A stretch of 40,822 bases of DNA from Pseudomonadota bacterium. Lineage in GTDB: Bacteria; Myxococcota_A; UBA796; SXON01. Both the position numbers and the translations under genes were made by a program. Positions 30,915-40,822 of this stretch are shown piece after piece. Numbering within the stretch: position 1 is the stretch's first letter; each line of letters opens with the position of its first letter. The notes below the pieces were generated by a model. It was not told the origin of the DNA, did no database searches, and saw only the letters and a program-made list of their open reading frames with translations. Location of the stretch: assembly GCA_030685065.1 (NCBI GenBank), contig JAUXQH010000150.1:1-40822 (forward strand), given 5' to 3'.

Positions 30915-33900
30915 ATGCAAGAAGTGGTGGAGCTACCAGTTCAGTTCGGGCGCTATCAGCTGCTCGAGCGGATCGCCGCGGGCGGGATGGCCGAGGTGTT
31001 CCTGGCCCGGAGCTTCGGCGTGGAGGGCTTCGAGAAGCGCCTCGTCATCAAGCGCATCCTCCCCGAGCTCGCGAAGAACCCGAGGTTCGTCGCGATGTTC
31101 GTGCACGAGGCGAAGCTCTCCGTCTCGATGAGCCACCCCAACATCGTGCAGGTGTTCGATCTGGGGAAGGTGGGCGAAGACCACTACATGGCCATGGAGT
31201 ACATCCAGGGCCGCGACCTGACCCAGGTGCTCCGGGTCCTGCGCCGCAACGCCGAGCGCCTCCCCATCCCGATCGCCGTGACCATCGCCGCGGCGGTGGC
31301 CCGTGGCCTCGGCTACGCGCACGCCCGCACCGCGCCCGACGGCCCCTCCCTGCACATCGTGCATCGCGACGTGAGCCCGCACAACGTGATGGTGTCCTAC
31401 GAGGGGGACGTGAAGCTCGTCGACTTCGGCATCGCGCGCCTCATCGGGGAGTCCGCCAAGGAGACCGGGGACGTGCGGCGGCCCGGCGGCGGAAAATTCG
31501 CGTACATGTCGCCCGAGCAGGCCTCCGGCCAGGTGCTCGACGGGCGGTCGGACATCTTCTCGCTCGGGGTCGTCCTCTTCGAGATGCTCGCCGGCCGCCG
31601 CCTGTTCGCCGACGGCGATCCCGACGAGAAGCTCCGCGCCGTCATCTCCTGCGACATTCCCGACGTGCGCGCCTTCAACGCGGAGGTGCCCGACGCGCTC
31701 CGCGCCGTGCTCGCGAAGGCGCTCGCGAAGGATCCCGCGGATCGCTACGCGGACGCCGCGCTGCTCGAGGAAGACCTGCGCGCGCTGCTCTTCGAGATGG
31801 GCTTTCGCGGCGACGCCGCCCAGCGCTCCGCGCTCATGCGCCGCCTGTTCGCCGAGGAGATCGCCGGGCAGCGCGGGAGCCTCGAGCTCGAGGGCCTGGC
31901 CGACGATCTCCACGCGATGCACACGGGCGTCGAGCGGGATCCGTCCTCCGCGGGCTCGCTCGCGGACAGCGGGGGGACGCCCGCCAGCGGCACCCACATC
32001 AGCGGCAGCGGCACCCACACCGACGAGCGCGCGCCCCGGCTCCTCCAGGCCCGCGGCGAGCGGCGCTCCGTCGTGGTGCTCACCGCCGAGGTGAACGGGC
32101 TCACCGACATGTCCGCGCGGGCCGAGAGCGAGGACATCGCGCGCATCCACTACCGGATGTTGCGCAGGGTCCGCACCCTCGTCGACCGCATGGGCGGCGT
32201 GGCCGAGCGCTTCAACGACGACACCCTGAGCGTGTTCTTCGGCGTCCCGCGCTCCCTGGGCGACGACCTCGATCGCGCCCTCATCTGCGCCCGCGAGCTC
32301 CATCGGCTCGCCGCCCGGCTCCGCAAGCGGGGCATCGCCATGGAATTCTCCATCGGCGTACACATCGGCGATCTGACGGTCAGCCAGCGTGTCGGCAAGC
32401 GATACCGATATGCGGCGCGGGGGGACACCCTCAAGGGCTGCGTGCGCCTCGCCTACGCGGCGGAGCCCGGGACCACGTTGGTCTCCGATCGCGTGGCCGC
32501 GCTCGCGGGTGACCGGTTCCCGTTCGACCGTGGCCCCGAGCTGCGGCGGAAGGGCGCGCGCGGCACGCGGCCCACGTTCCTCCTCGCGGGCGGGCGGCGG
32601 CCGGGCGTGCGCGGCGCCGCCGGTCGTTGGTTCCGCCGTGGGGACGAGCTCGAGGTGCTCCGCGAGATGGTGGCGGGGCTGCGCGAGGGCGTCGGAGCCC
32701 GCGTCGCCATCACGGGCGAGGCCGGCGTCGGCAAGTCGAGGCTGTTCCGCGAGCTGCGCGAGCTGGCCGGGCGGCGCGGCATCCCGGTCTTCTCGGGCCG
32801 CGCGATCCCCTTCGGGAGCGAGCGCCCCCTGGCGCCCTTCCGTGACCTGGTGAGCGACATCCTGGGCATCCACCCGGAGATGGGGCACGCCGGCATCCGC
32901 GAGCGCCTCGATCGGCTCGCCGAGCTTCACCTGGAGCCGTCGGACATCGCCGTCATCGCGACGTTGTTCGCCGTCGACGTAGGGGAGCGGCGGGAGCCGG
33001 GGCGCGAGGCGATGTTCACCGCCGCGGCGCGGCTCGTGCGCGGGCTCGCGGCGGACGGCCCGGTGATCCTGATGCTGGAGGACCTCCACTACCTCGACCC
33101 GCTCGAACGCTCGCTGTTCGAGCAGCTCCTTCGCGCCGCCGAGGGCGAGCCCGTGCTGCTCCTCGGGAGCTGGCGCGGTCGGATGCCGCCGGGGCTCGCG
33201 CCGCACCTGCGCGAGGTCATGCTCACGCCGCTCACCCCCGAACAGGCGGATGCGATGGCCGCCGATCTGCTCGGCGCGCAGGCGATCGGGCCCGATCTGA
33301 CCCGCCTCGTGCGCCGCACCGCCGAGGGCAACCCGCTCTACCTCGCCGAGATCATCAAGGCCCTGCACCAGGCCGGGCGCATCTTCTTCGAGGGCACCAC
33401 CGCCCGCCTCCGCGATCCGCGCGTGGACCCGGGCCTGCCGCCGACCCTCCAGGGCCTCATCGCCGCGCGCATCGACGCGCTGGAGCCCGCCGCCAAGGGC
33501 GCGCTCCAGGTGGCGGCCATCGTCGGGCTCACGTTCTCGCCGTCGCTGTTGGGCGCGGCCGTGGGCGCGGACGATCCGACCCTGCTCATCGGCGAGCTGG
33601 TGCGCGCGGGCCTCATCGCGCCCGAGAGCCGCAGCCCCGACACCGCCTACGTCTTCGCGTCGGTCCTCGTCTGGGAATGTGTGCTGCGCAGCATCCTCGG
33701 GATCCAGCGCCGCGAGTACCACCGGATGGTGGCGGTCGGAATGGAGCAGGTCCACGGGGACCGAATCGATCTGGTGGCCGAGTCGTACGCCGCCCACTGT
33801 CACGCGGGCGGGCGGGTCCGTGACGCCGCGTTGGCGGTGTGTCGGGCGGGGGACGCGCACCGCCGCGCCCAATTCCTCGACCGCGCGCTCGATTGTTACC

Positions 33901-34922
33901 TCCGTGGCATCCAATGGTTCGGGGCGGCGCCCCGCGATCAGCAGGACGATCGGGTGGACGCCCGGCTCCATCTCTGCGCGGGCGAGGTTGCCGTGCTGTT
34001 GGGGCGCTCGCGCGCCGAGAACCTGCTCCACATCGCGCTCGACCTGGTGTCCGACACGGGGCCCGCCGACTACGAGGCCCGGGCGCTCGTCGCCCTCGGG
34101 CAGATCCAGGCGGCGTCGGGCAAGTCGATGATGGCGCGCGCGCATCTCGAGGCGGCGTTGGCGCTCGTGCGGCGGTTGCGGGACGTGCCCGGGCAGGTGC
34201 AATGCCTCGAGGCGCTCGGCGGGCTGGCGCTCGAAGAGGGGAGGGTGGACGAGGGCCGCGCCCACTACGAAGAGGGGCTCCGCGTCGCGGGGGACGATCG
34301 CGGCCTGGCCGCCCGGATGCTGCTCGGCCTCGCGAGCCACCAATTGCGGCGGGACGACAGCCCCGGCGCGCTGGAGCTGCTCCGCCAGGCACTCCCCTAC
34401 GCGGAGAGCACCGGGGATCGCATCCTGCTCGGCCGGATCGTCAACAACATCGGCATCGCGCACTTCAACGAGGGGCGCTACCACGACGCGCTGGAGGAAT
34501 TCCGCCGCGCGCTCCAGGTGCGCCAGGGCCTCGGCTATCGCTTCGGCGAGGTGGTGAACCTCCACAACATCGGCGACGCCTGGGTGCGCATCGGGGATCT
34601 CGCCCGCGCCTATGCCAGCTTCGAGCAGAGCCGGGAGCTCGCGCGCGAATGCGGCTGGGAGCGCGGCATGGTGATGAACGACGTGTTCCTGGCGTATCTA
34701 CGCGGGGTGCGCGGCGAGGACGTCACGGACGCGCTGGAGAAGGCGGGCGCCTGGGCCGCTCGGCTGGGGGACCGCGAGATGGCCGTGCAGGCGCGGTGGC
34801 TGTTGGCGCGCCTGTTCCTCGCGCGAAGGGACCCCGCCGCCGATCGCCTGCTCCGCACCGTCGAAGTGGAGGCGCGGGAGGCGGGGCTGGTCGGGATCCT
34901 CAAGGAGATGGCCGAGGTTTAG
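30915..34922 (+). CDS. Ser/Thr kinase - cyclase-like - AAA ATPase - TPR signalling protein
   Basis: 1335 residues from ATG 30915. Kinase domain about 11-300: AAGGMAEVF, Lys46, HRDVSPHNV (150-158), DFG (170-172), SPEQ; active-looking. Residues about 380-545 form a class III cyclase homology domain, VVVLTAEVNGLTDM where the first metal Asp is Glu, and FNDDTLSVFFG retaining the second; the Asn-containing catalytic segment is replaced (GDTLKGCVRLA), so cyclase activity is doubtful. Then an AAA/STAND ATPase (P-loop GEAGVGKS near 601-608, VILMLEDLHYLDP) and a long TPR array (about 960-1335). Such fusions are typical large cytoplasmic sensors of Myxococcota. Monocistronic; its ligand is unknown. Confidence 0.92.
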   Translation: MQEVVELPVQFGRYQLLERIAAGGMAEVFLARSFGVEGFEKRLVIKRILPELAKNPRFVAMFVHEAKLSVSMSHPNIVQVFDLGKVGEDHYMAMEYIQGRDLTQVLRVLRRNAERLPIPIAVTIAAAVARGLGYAHARTAPDGPSLHIVHRDVSPHNVMVSYEGDVKLVDFGIARLIGESAKETGDVRRPGGGKFAYMSPEQASGQVLDGRSDIFSLGVVLFEMLAGRRLFADGDPDEKLRAVISCDIPDVRAFNAEVPDALRAVLAKALAKDPADRYADAALLEEDLRALLFEMGFRGDAAQRSALMRRLFAEEIAGQRGSLELEGLADDLHAMHTGVERDPSSAGSLADSGGTPASGTHISGSGTHTDERAPRLLQARGERRSVVVLTAEVNGLTDMSARAESEDIARIHYRMLRRVRTLVDRMGGVAERFNDDTLSVFFGVPRSLGDDLDRALICARELHRLAARLRKRGIAMEFSIGVHIGDLTVSQRVGKRYRYAARGDTLKGCVRLAYAAEPGTTLVSDRVAALAGDRFPFDRGPELRRKGARGTRPTFLLAGGRRPGVRGAAGRWFRRGDELEVLREMVAGLREGVGARVAITGEAGVGKSRLFRELRELAGRRGIPVFSGRAIPFGSERPLAPFRDLVSDILGIHPEMGHAGIRERLDRLAELHLEPSDIAVIATLFAVDVGERREPGREAMFTAAARLVRGLAADGPVILMLEDLHYLDPLERSLFEQLLRAAEGEPVLLLGSWRGRMPPGLAPHLREVMLTPLTPEQADAMAADLLGAQAIGPDLTRLVRRTAEGNPLYLAEIIKALHQAGRIFFEGTTARLRDPRVDPGLPPTLQGLIAARIDALEPAAKGALQVAAIVGLTFSPSLLGAAVGADDPTLLIGELVRAGLIAPESRSPDTAYVFASVLVWECVLRSILGIQRREYHRMVAVGMEQVHGDRIDLVAESYAAHCHAGGRVRDAALAVCRAGDAHRRAQFLDRALDCYLRGIQWFGAAPRDQQDDRVDARLHLCAGEVAVLLGRSRAENLLHIALDLVSDTGPADYEARALVALGQIQAASGKSMMARAHLEAALALVRRLRDVPGQVQCLEALGGLALEEGRVDEGRAHYEEGLRVAGDDRGLAARMLLGLASHQLRRDDSPGALELLRQALPYAESTGDRILLGRIVNNIGIAHFNEGRYHDALEEFRRALQVRQGLGYRFGEVVNLHNIGDAWVRIGDLARAYASFEQSRELARECGWERGMVMNDVFLAYLRGVRGEDVTDALEKAGAWAARLGDREMAVQARWLLARLFLARRDPAADRLLRTVEVEAREAGLVGILKEMAEV

Positions 34923-34935
34923 GTGTCCGCCCCCC

Positions 34936-36885
34936 TCAGGGACACACCGACTCGTTCCACTCGTCGACGTTGTTCCCCTCGTAGCACTCGTCGACCACAC
35001 CGAACGACGTGGCATCCCCGCCGTCGATCGTGACCACGATCCCCGTCAGCTGCGTGGGGACGCCGGTGAGCTCCAACGACTCCGAGGACGAGGAGATCCC
35101 CGCCGGCATGTCCGCCGTCCAGGTCATTCCGCCGAGGTAGACCATCCCCGCCTCGGCCTCGCCCCACACGTCCACCAGCACGTCGCTCGTGACATTCGCG
35201 TAGCCTTGGTTTCCCACCGTGAACCACACGGTCACGTTCCCCCACGCGCAGGCGTCGGTACACACGTCCTCGATCTGCACATACAGGTCGGGCCAGGCGC
35301 GGCTCACGCCGGGGGTGAGGTCACCCGAGCGGAAGTTGTTGTAGGTGAGCCAATTCGGGTCCTGAAAGATGGGGATCCCGCCGTCGTCATCGACGTTGGT
35401 AATGCTGTACGCATGTTGGTTCCAGATACGTCGTCCGGGTTGCCAGGATCGGTCATCGTCGGAGAACACGGTGATGCCCTGCAGGCTGCCCCAACGGCCG
35501 GGCGTGTTGGCCACGACGATGTCCGCGCTGCCATCCGCGTTCACGTCCGCGATCGTGGGATATTCGAACCACGTATTGTTCGTGTGGTTGTCGTCTTGCA
35601 TCTTCACGGAGCCGTCGCGTCCGTCGAACACCCACACCCAACGCTCGTCGGCGTAGACGACGTCGGCCACACCGTCGCCTTCGAAGTCGAACACGCTCGC
35701 CCCGGTGTTGCCCGAGCTCGGGTCGGTCGTGTCGGTGACCTGCCACAACACGGTGCAGTCGCGCTCGAACACCACGTAGGTGGAGTTGGCCGCCACGCCG
35801 ATCTCGGCCTCCCCGTCCGCGTCGAAGTCCGCGACCGTCGGCGGCCCGCCGTAGGAGCTCGACGCCGAGGGGATCGCGGCCGTGCAGAGCACGGTGCCGT
35901 CGTCGTCCTGCACGCGCAGGACCGCGTTGCCGGTCACCGCGATCTCCCCGAAGGCGTCCTCGTCGAAGTTGCCGATCCCCACGTAGCCGTCGCGCTCGCC
36001 GTTGAACCAGAGGGTCGTGCCGTCGATGGAGTAGGCGGCGTTGCCGGTGACGACCTCGAGCTCTCCGTCGAGATCGAGGTCGACGGCGAACCCGCTCGAC
36101 CCCACGTTCAGCGAGCTGCCCCAGCCGTGCTCTCCCTGCCCGAGGACGTTGCCGTCCGCGTCGAGGATGCAGCTCCCGACGATGACCTCGGCGCGGCCGT
36201 CGTGGTTCATGTCGGCGATGCCCGGCGCGTCCGAGATGCCGTCGATGAAGTCGCTGCACGCGGTCGTGGACCAAAGCGACGTGCCGTTGCGGTCGAATGC
36301 CTCCACTCCGCCCGCGGTGGCGGCCAGGATCTCCACGGAGCCGTCTCCGTCGATGTCCCCGCACGCGGCGCCGCCGGTGATCTGGAGGGTGCCGACGCCG
36401 GGGACGCCCCAGAGCTCGTGCCCGTCGTCGCCCGACACGGCGCGGAGCACGCCCGGGGAGTACGTCACGAACACGATGTCCGGGGTGTCGTCGGCGTCCT
36501 GGTCGCCGTCTCCGTCGTCATCCGTCAGGGAGCACACCACGGGCTGCATCATCACGCTGGCCGAGCCCGGCAGGTTCGTGAAGGCCTGTTGGCTCCACAG
36601 GACCTCGGGGGTGAAGGTGCCGATCACCGTGCCGCCCTCGTCGCACTCGTCGAGCTTCAGGATGGTGCCGCCCTCGAAGCTCCGGTCTCTGCACTCCGGC
36701 GGTGGCACCACGGGCCCGGTGTCGGGGGCCGGGATGAAGTCGGTGTCCACGTCCGGCGGGGGGGTGTCCAGTCCGTTCTGGATGTCGTTCGGGCCCTCGT
36801 GCCACTCGTTCAGCTCGAAGTCCATCGTGCAGCCGATTGTTCCGCCGAGCGGCAAGGTCGCGAGGAGGAGGAGCGGCGCACGCAT
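34936..36885 (-). CDS. FG-GAP/VCBS-repeat surface lipoprotein
   Basis: 649 residues. Signal peptide ending TIGC (lipobox Cys19). An acidic, Pro-rich stalk (about 30-65) leads into a beta-propeller-like region (about 85-520) with at least eight calcium-loop motifs of the DxDxDG type (DIDGDGSVEI, DMNHDGRAEV, DLDLDGELEV, DFDADGEAEI, DFEGDGVADV, DVNADGSADI). A CARDB-like beta-sandwich (about 535-649) with two Cys pairs ends it. Likely outer-membrane-anchored and calcium-stabilised; adhesion or carbohydrate binding is the usual guess for this architecture, with no catalytic site seen. Divergent from the gene at 37167. Confidence 0.88.
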   Translation of the reverse strand: MRAPLLLLATLPLGGTIGCTMDFELNEWHEGPNDIQNGLDTPPPDVDTDFIPAPDTGPVVPPPECRDRSFEGGTILKLDECDEGGTVIGTFTPEVLWSQQAFTNLPGSASVMMQPVVCSLTDDDGDGDQDADDTPDIVFVTYSPGVLRAVSGDDGHELWGVPGVGTLQITGGAACGDIDGDGSVEILAATAGGVEAFDRNGTSLWSTTACSDFIDGISDAPGIADMNHDGRAEVIVGSCILDADGNVLGQGEHGWGSSLNVGSSGFAVDLDLDGELEVVTGNAAYSIDGTTLWFNGERDGYVGIGNFDEDAFGEIAVTGNAVLRVQDDDGTVLCTAAIPSASSSYGGPPTVADFDADGEAEIGVAANSTYVVFERDCTVLWQVTDTTDPSSGNTGASVFDFEGDGVADVVYADERWVWVFDGRDGSVKMQDDNHTNNTWFEYPTIADVNADGSADIVVANTPGRWGSLQGITVFSDDDRSWQPGRRIWNQHAYSITNVDDDGGIPIFQDPNWLTYNNFRSGDLTPGVSRAWPDLYVQIEDVCTDACAWGNVTVWFTVGNQGYANVTSDVLVDVWGEAEAGMVYLGGMTWTADMPAGISSSSESLELTGVPTQLTGIVVTIDGGDATSFGVVDECYEGNNVDEWNESVCP

Positions 36886-37166
36886 CGTTTGTCCTTCCGT
36901 TGGTCGTCGTCGGCGCGAGCGTCCGCCTCCGTCACGGAGGGATTCGCGGCGAGCAGTAGTTTATTCAGGTACGACCTTTGATATGCCCGAGTCTGCGTCC
37001 CGGGAACGGGGTAGCCCTGAATCGTGGCCCCGCGGGCTCACGCCGATGCTCCGCGTGGACGGCGAACGAAGCGTGCACAAATTCGGCGCCACCTTGGAGC
37101 GCCTCGTGGGAGCGACGCGCGGCCCCACGACGCGAGCGCATCGACGATCCTGTGGCACACTCGGCC

Positions 37167-38771
37167 ATGCTCCTCCTGCCGGCCCTTCTTCTCCTCGCCG
37201 GCTCCACGCCCCTGTCCGCCGCGGGCACCGAGGGCGCCTCCCCCGAGGGCCCCGACGCGCGGCTCGAGCGCCTCATCGCCGCGGTGCACCTCGACCGCGG
37301 CGCCCTGCGGGGGCTCGCGGCGAGCGATCCCGCGGTCGTGTACCAGCTGCTCGACCCCGCCTCGCGCGCCGCGCTGGACCTGGTGCTCGCGCTGCCGCCC
37401 GGGGAGATCCGGCGGGTGCGGGATGGGCAGACGGTGATCCGCACGTCGAACGAGTGGTCGGACGCCGAGTCGGCGGCCGTGCGTGCGCTCGCGGATGTGC
37501 TGGAAACCAACGTGCGCAGGGTCGACCAGGTCCGCGCGACCGTGGTTGCGGGCGAGCTGGTGCGGGTGGAGCTCGCGGGGCGGGGTGTCACCACGGGGGT
37601 GTCGATCGCGTGGCCCGGTACGTGGAGGCACGCCGAGGTGGCGGCCGCCCTCCGCGCCGAGCTCGGGGTGAAGCTCGCAGCGCAGCCGCCGTCGCTCGTG
37701 GACGCCTCGTTCGAGGACGCCCACACCCTCGGCCTCGTGTGGCGCGTGTCGGCGCCCGCGGGCACGCGCGTCTCCGCTGACAGCGCCCGCGCCCTCGCGG
37801 GGCGGGCTTCGCTCCGGCTGGAGTCCGAGAAGGGCGCCCGGTCAGGCTCTGCGCCGCGCGTCAGCCAGGACATCCGGGTGGTGCCGGGGCAGCGCCTCGT
37901 GCTGAACGCCGCGGCGGCCCGGGAGGGGAGCGCGCGCGTCGTGATCGGCTTCGGGTTCGAGGGGGCGATCGACAACGAGGAGAGCTTCACCGAGGAGGTG
38001 GAGGCGGAGGCGTGGGAGCGCGTGACCGTCCCCGTGGTGGTGCCCGAGGGGGCGACCGCGGGGTGGGTGACGGTGTCGCTCCTGGGGGCGGGCGCCGGCA
38101 ACGTGGACGACCTGGTGCTCGCCGTGGAGGGCCGCGTGCCGAGCGCGCGCGCCACGTGGCAGCCCACGACCAGCGGGGGCGTGACCGTCCTCGCTGACTT
38201 CGCCCGTGTCACCGATCCGGTGGGCGTCGCGTCGCGCATCGAGTGGGCGCTGCTCTCCGGCCTGGGAAATCTGTCGATCTCGCCGCAGGGCACGGCCACC
38301 GTCTATGTGTACGCCGACGCGGACCATCGGGAGGCGCTGGGCGCCGCGCTCCCGGGGGACCCCGATCCCGCCGACGATCCGGAGGGGGGCACGTGCTCGA
38401 TCGTCGTCGGGTCGCCGTGGTCCGCCGCGTGCCCGATCGCCGTGATGCTCACACGTGCATGGGGCCCCGCCGGCAACCCCGTGATGGCGACGGGGCTGCC
38501 GAGGGCGTTGGCAGGGAGCGGCGCCGATTTGGATGCGTCAGCGCGCGCGAGCATGCCCGACACGCCGCGGATCGGCGCGATGGCGTCGGTGTGGAGGGGC
38601 GCTCCGAGCGAGGTGGCGGCCGCGACGTCCTTCGCCGCGTGGCTCCAAAAGACACAGGGGGTGGCCGGTGTGCGAGCCGCCTGGTTGGCGGCCCCGCTCG
38701 CCGGATACGCGGCGGCGGGGCGGGACCTCGACGCGCTGGACGCCGCGTGGAGGGTGGCGGTGGGACCCTGA
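37167..38771 (+). CDS. Secreted protein of unknown function with jelly-roll-like domain
   Basis: 534 residues from ATG 37167. Clear Sec signal (MLLLPALLLLAGSTPLSAAG). Residues about 175-335 look like a carbohydrate-binding-type jelly roll (RASLRLESEKG, VSQDIRVVPGQRLVLNAAA, WERVTVPVVVPEGATAGWVTVSLLG, GNVDDLVLAV). The C-terminal part (about 345-534) has the order of a peptidase-MA/gluzincin domain (TVYVYADADHREAL, GLPRALAG, then a helical region ending LDALDAAWRVAVG), but no HExxH is present, so zinc peptidase activity is unlikely. I cannot assign a function. The stop lies in the first copy of a 21-bp tandem duplication. Confidence 0.75.
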   Translation: MLLLPALLLLAGSTPLSAAGTEGASPEGPDARLERLIAAVHLDRGALRGLAASDPAVVYQLLDPASRAALDLVLALPPGEIRRVRDGQTVIRTSNEWSDAESAAVRALADVLETNVRRVDQVRATVVAGELVRVELAGRGVTTGVSIAWPGTWRHAEVAAALRAELGVKLAAQPPSLVDASFEDAHTLGLVWRVSAPAGTRVSADSARALAGRASLRLESEKGARSGSAPRVSQDIRVVPGQRLVLNAAAAREGSARVVIGFGFEGAIDNEESFTEEVEAEAWERVTVPVVVPEGATAGWVTVSLLGAGAGNVDDLVLAVEGRVPSARATWQPTTSGGVTVLADFARVTDPVGVASRIEWALLSGLGNLSISPQGTATVYVYADADHREALGAALPGDPDPADDPEGGTCSIVVGSPWSAACPIAVMLTRAWGPAGNPVMATGLPRALAGSGADLDASARASMPDTPRIGAMASVWRGAPSEVAAATSFAAWLQKTQGVAGVRAAWLAAPLAGYAAAGRDLDALDAAWRVAVGP

Positions 38772-38798
38772 CCCAGAGCGGTGGGACCCTGACCAAGA
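38757..38798 (+). repeat. 21-bp tandem duplication over a stop codon
   Basis: Two copies (38757-38777 and 38778-38798) of gcggtgggaccctgaccmaga differ at one base; a partial third (gcgg) follows. Each contains the gggaccctga that supplies the stop codon of the upstream gene, so loss of one copy would leave the protein unchanged. It fills the gap between convergent genes. Confidence 0.85.
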
Positions 38799-38803
38799 GC
38801 GGC

Positions 38804-39829
<1,026 letters not shown>

Positions 39830-39956
39830 GTGAACCCCTCTTCTCACACACAGTCTACGAGAGGGACGCCGCGTTGGATGCAGCCCGGGCCCGTCTGTAA
39901 GAGGCGAGACGATTTCCAACCGGACGGCCATTCCCGCGGCGTGCGGGGTGTGTGAC

Positions 39957-40822
39957 CTACCCCTCGCCCAGCGCCAGCTCCTCGGAGGGCATGAACCGAA
40001 GGAGCACCGACCGGAGCGTCGTGAAGTCCACCGGGCGGGCCAGCACCACCCAGCCCTGCGCCACGAGCCGTTCGCGCGTGCCGTGCTTGAGCCCGGCGGG
40101 GATCATGACGACCGCGTTGCGGGTGAGGCCCGGGGCGGTCTCGGCGAAGCGGGCGAGCAGGCGGAGGCCGAAGCTCTCGGGGCGGGGAAAGCTCAACACG
40201 GCGGCGTCGTACTGGCCGCTCGCGAGGCCACCGAGCGCCTCGGCGATGGTGGGGAAGCTGGTCACTACGTGCACCTCTGCCATGTGACGCTCGAGCGAGC
40301 GGCGGAGCAGATCGTCGTCCTCCACGAGCAGCACGCGGCCGCGCCGGCCGGTGAGGGGGCGCGGGACGTCGACCGGCTGGACCGCCACCGCGGCCTCGGC
40401 CGCCGGGAAGCTCACCCGAACCCGGGCGCCGGTTCCCGCCGCGGTGCCGATCTCGAGGTTGCCGCCCGCGAGGCGCAGGGACTCCCGCGCGAGGCCGAGG
40501 TAGAGCGCCGCGAAGCCGGGCTGGGCGGCGAGGTAGGGCAGATCGGTCAGGCGGGACTGCACGTCCACCGAGTAGCCGGCGCCGTTGTCGCGGCAGTCGA
40601 GGTAGAGCCAACCGCCCTGGTGGCGCCCCTCGATGACGACCTGGGGATTCTCCGCGCCCTCACAGCTCGCGGCGCTCGCCAGGAGCAGCAACACGAGGCC
40701 CCGGAGGAGGGGGCGTCGCGACGCGCGCGCGGCGGGGAGGTCGTCCAGGACGTATTCGATCTGGATGCGGTTCTCGAAGTGGTGCGCGATGAGCTCGCGC
40801 GCGGCGTCGAGCTCGCGGGTGA
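39957..40822 (-). CDS. Histidine-kinase-like protein with degenerate receiver, 5' end outside window
   Basis: Only the last 288 codons are in the window. Upstream residues continue in frame to the edge (TRELDAARELIAHHFENRI), so the start at ATG/GTG near 40694 would be internal. The first ~150 residues form a HATPase_c domain: a weak N-box region, DNGAG (G1) and a reduced G2 (YLGLARESLRLAGGNLEIGT). A receiver follows (RVLLVEDDDLLRRSL), but its phosphorylation site reads AAVLSFPRP, with Ser for Asp, and the conserved Lys is Arg (VLARPVD). Phosphotransfer to this receiver is thus not expected. Whether a DHp domain with His precedes is unseen. Confidence 0.82.
   Translation of the reverse strand, partial: TRELDAARELIAHHFENRIQIEYVLDDLPAARASRRPLLRGLVLLLLASAASCEGAENPQVVIEGRHQGGWLYLDCRDNGAGYSVDVQSRLTDLPYLAAQPGFAALYLGLARESLRLAGGNLEIGTAAGTGARVRVSFPAAEAAVAVQPVDVPRPLTGRRGRVLLVEDDDLLRRSLERHMAEVHVVTSFPTIAEALGGLASGQYDAAVLSFPRPESFGLRLLARFAETAPGLTRNAVVMIPAGLKHGTRERLVAQGWVVLARPVDFTTLRSVLLRFMPSEELALGEG

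Noticed and set aside
36955..36990. AT-rich pocket (ttattcaggt ... tttgatatgc) as a divergent promoter
   Set aside because: A gatat-type -10 is present, but no matching -35 at proper spacing on either strand; left unannotated.

Overview
The window is very GC-rich, gene-dense DNA of the type carried by Myxococcota (former Deltaproteobacteria). The pointers are a kinase with the HRDVSPHN catalytic loop fused to cyclase-like, AAA and TPR parts, a MYXO-CTERM-like C-terminus on a secreted-type peptidase, a DUF507 protein, many lipoproteins, and a surface lipoprotein with long Thr-Asp and Gly-Asp repeats. I cannot name a lower rank. No IS element, phage, tRNA, rRNA or CRISPR array was seen; this looks like chromosomal DNA.

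Layout. 1-953: no supported gene; GC-rich DNA with a tandemly repeated hairpin (302-475). 954-3815 (+): tightly packed set of SDR dehydrogenase (YdfG type), SAM methyltransferase, ETF-beta-lysine-methyltransferase-like protein and ThiE. 3882-4862 (+): eroded EgtD-like protein, closed by a good rho-independent terminator. 5027-5668 (-): MobA/MocA-like nucleotidyltransferase, divergent from 5781-6470 (+), a Crp/Fnr regulator whose start codon lies in the last of six 14-bp tandem repeats. 6470-11184 (+): lipoprotein beginning within a long inverted repeat, a 975-aa protein with a cyclase-like core and disordered acidic/Pro-rich part, and DUF507.

17646 down to 11181 (-): clpX, yqgE, a membrane-anchored Ser/Thr kinase, an M23 (MepM/Csd3-like) endopeptidase and an M14 carboxypeptidase. 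Three of the four junctions overlap by 1-4 nt, so this looks like one transcription unit joining regulated proteolysis, signalling and cell-wall cleavage. Divergent from clpX is a class B J-protein (17864-19246), convergent with lon (21604-19286). Two ATP-dependent protease/unfoldase genes and a co-chaperone therefore sit within 6 kb.

21698-39829: mostly envelope genes. They are a small outer-membrane-type protein, a GH20 hexosaminidase lipoprotein, an ABHD18-like hydrolase, a membrane transglutaminase-like protein, an amidase-2 lipoprotein with Ser-rich linkers and FN3-like end, a class C beta-lactamase-fold lipoprotein overlapping a METTL7-like methyltransferase, a 1335-aa kinase/cyclase-like/AAA/TPR signalling protein, an FG-GAP lipoprotein, a secreted protein of unknown function, and the Thr-Asp repeat lipoprotein. 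39957-40822 (-): C-terminal part of a histidine-kinase-like protein with a receiver lacking its phospho-acceptor Asp; it continues past the window edge.

Recurring themes are peptidoglycan hydrolysis (M23, M14, amidase, GH20) beside proteostasis genes, and signalling domains that keep their fold but have lost key catalytic residues (EgtD-like, two cyclase-like domains, receiver). All functions are read from motifs; no database search was run.
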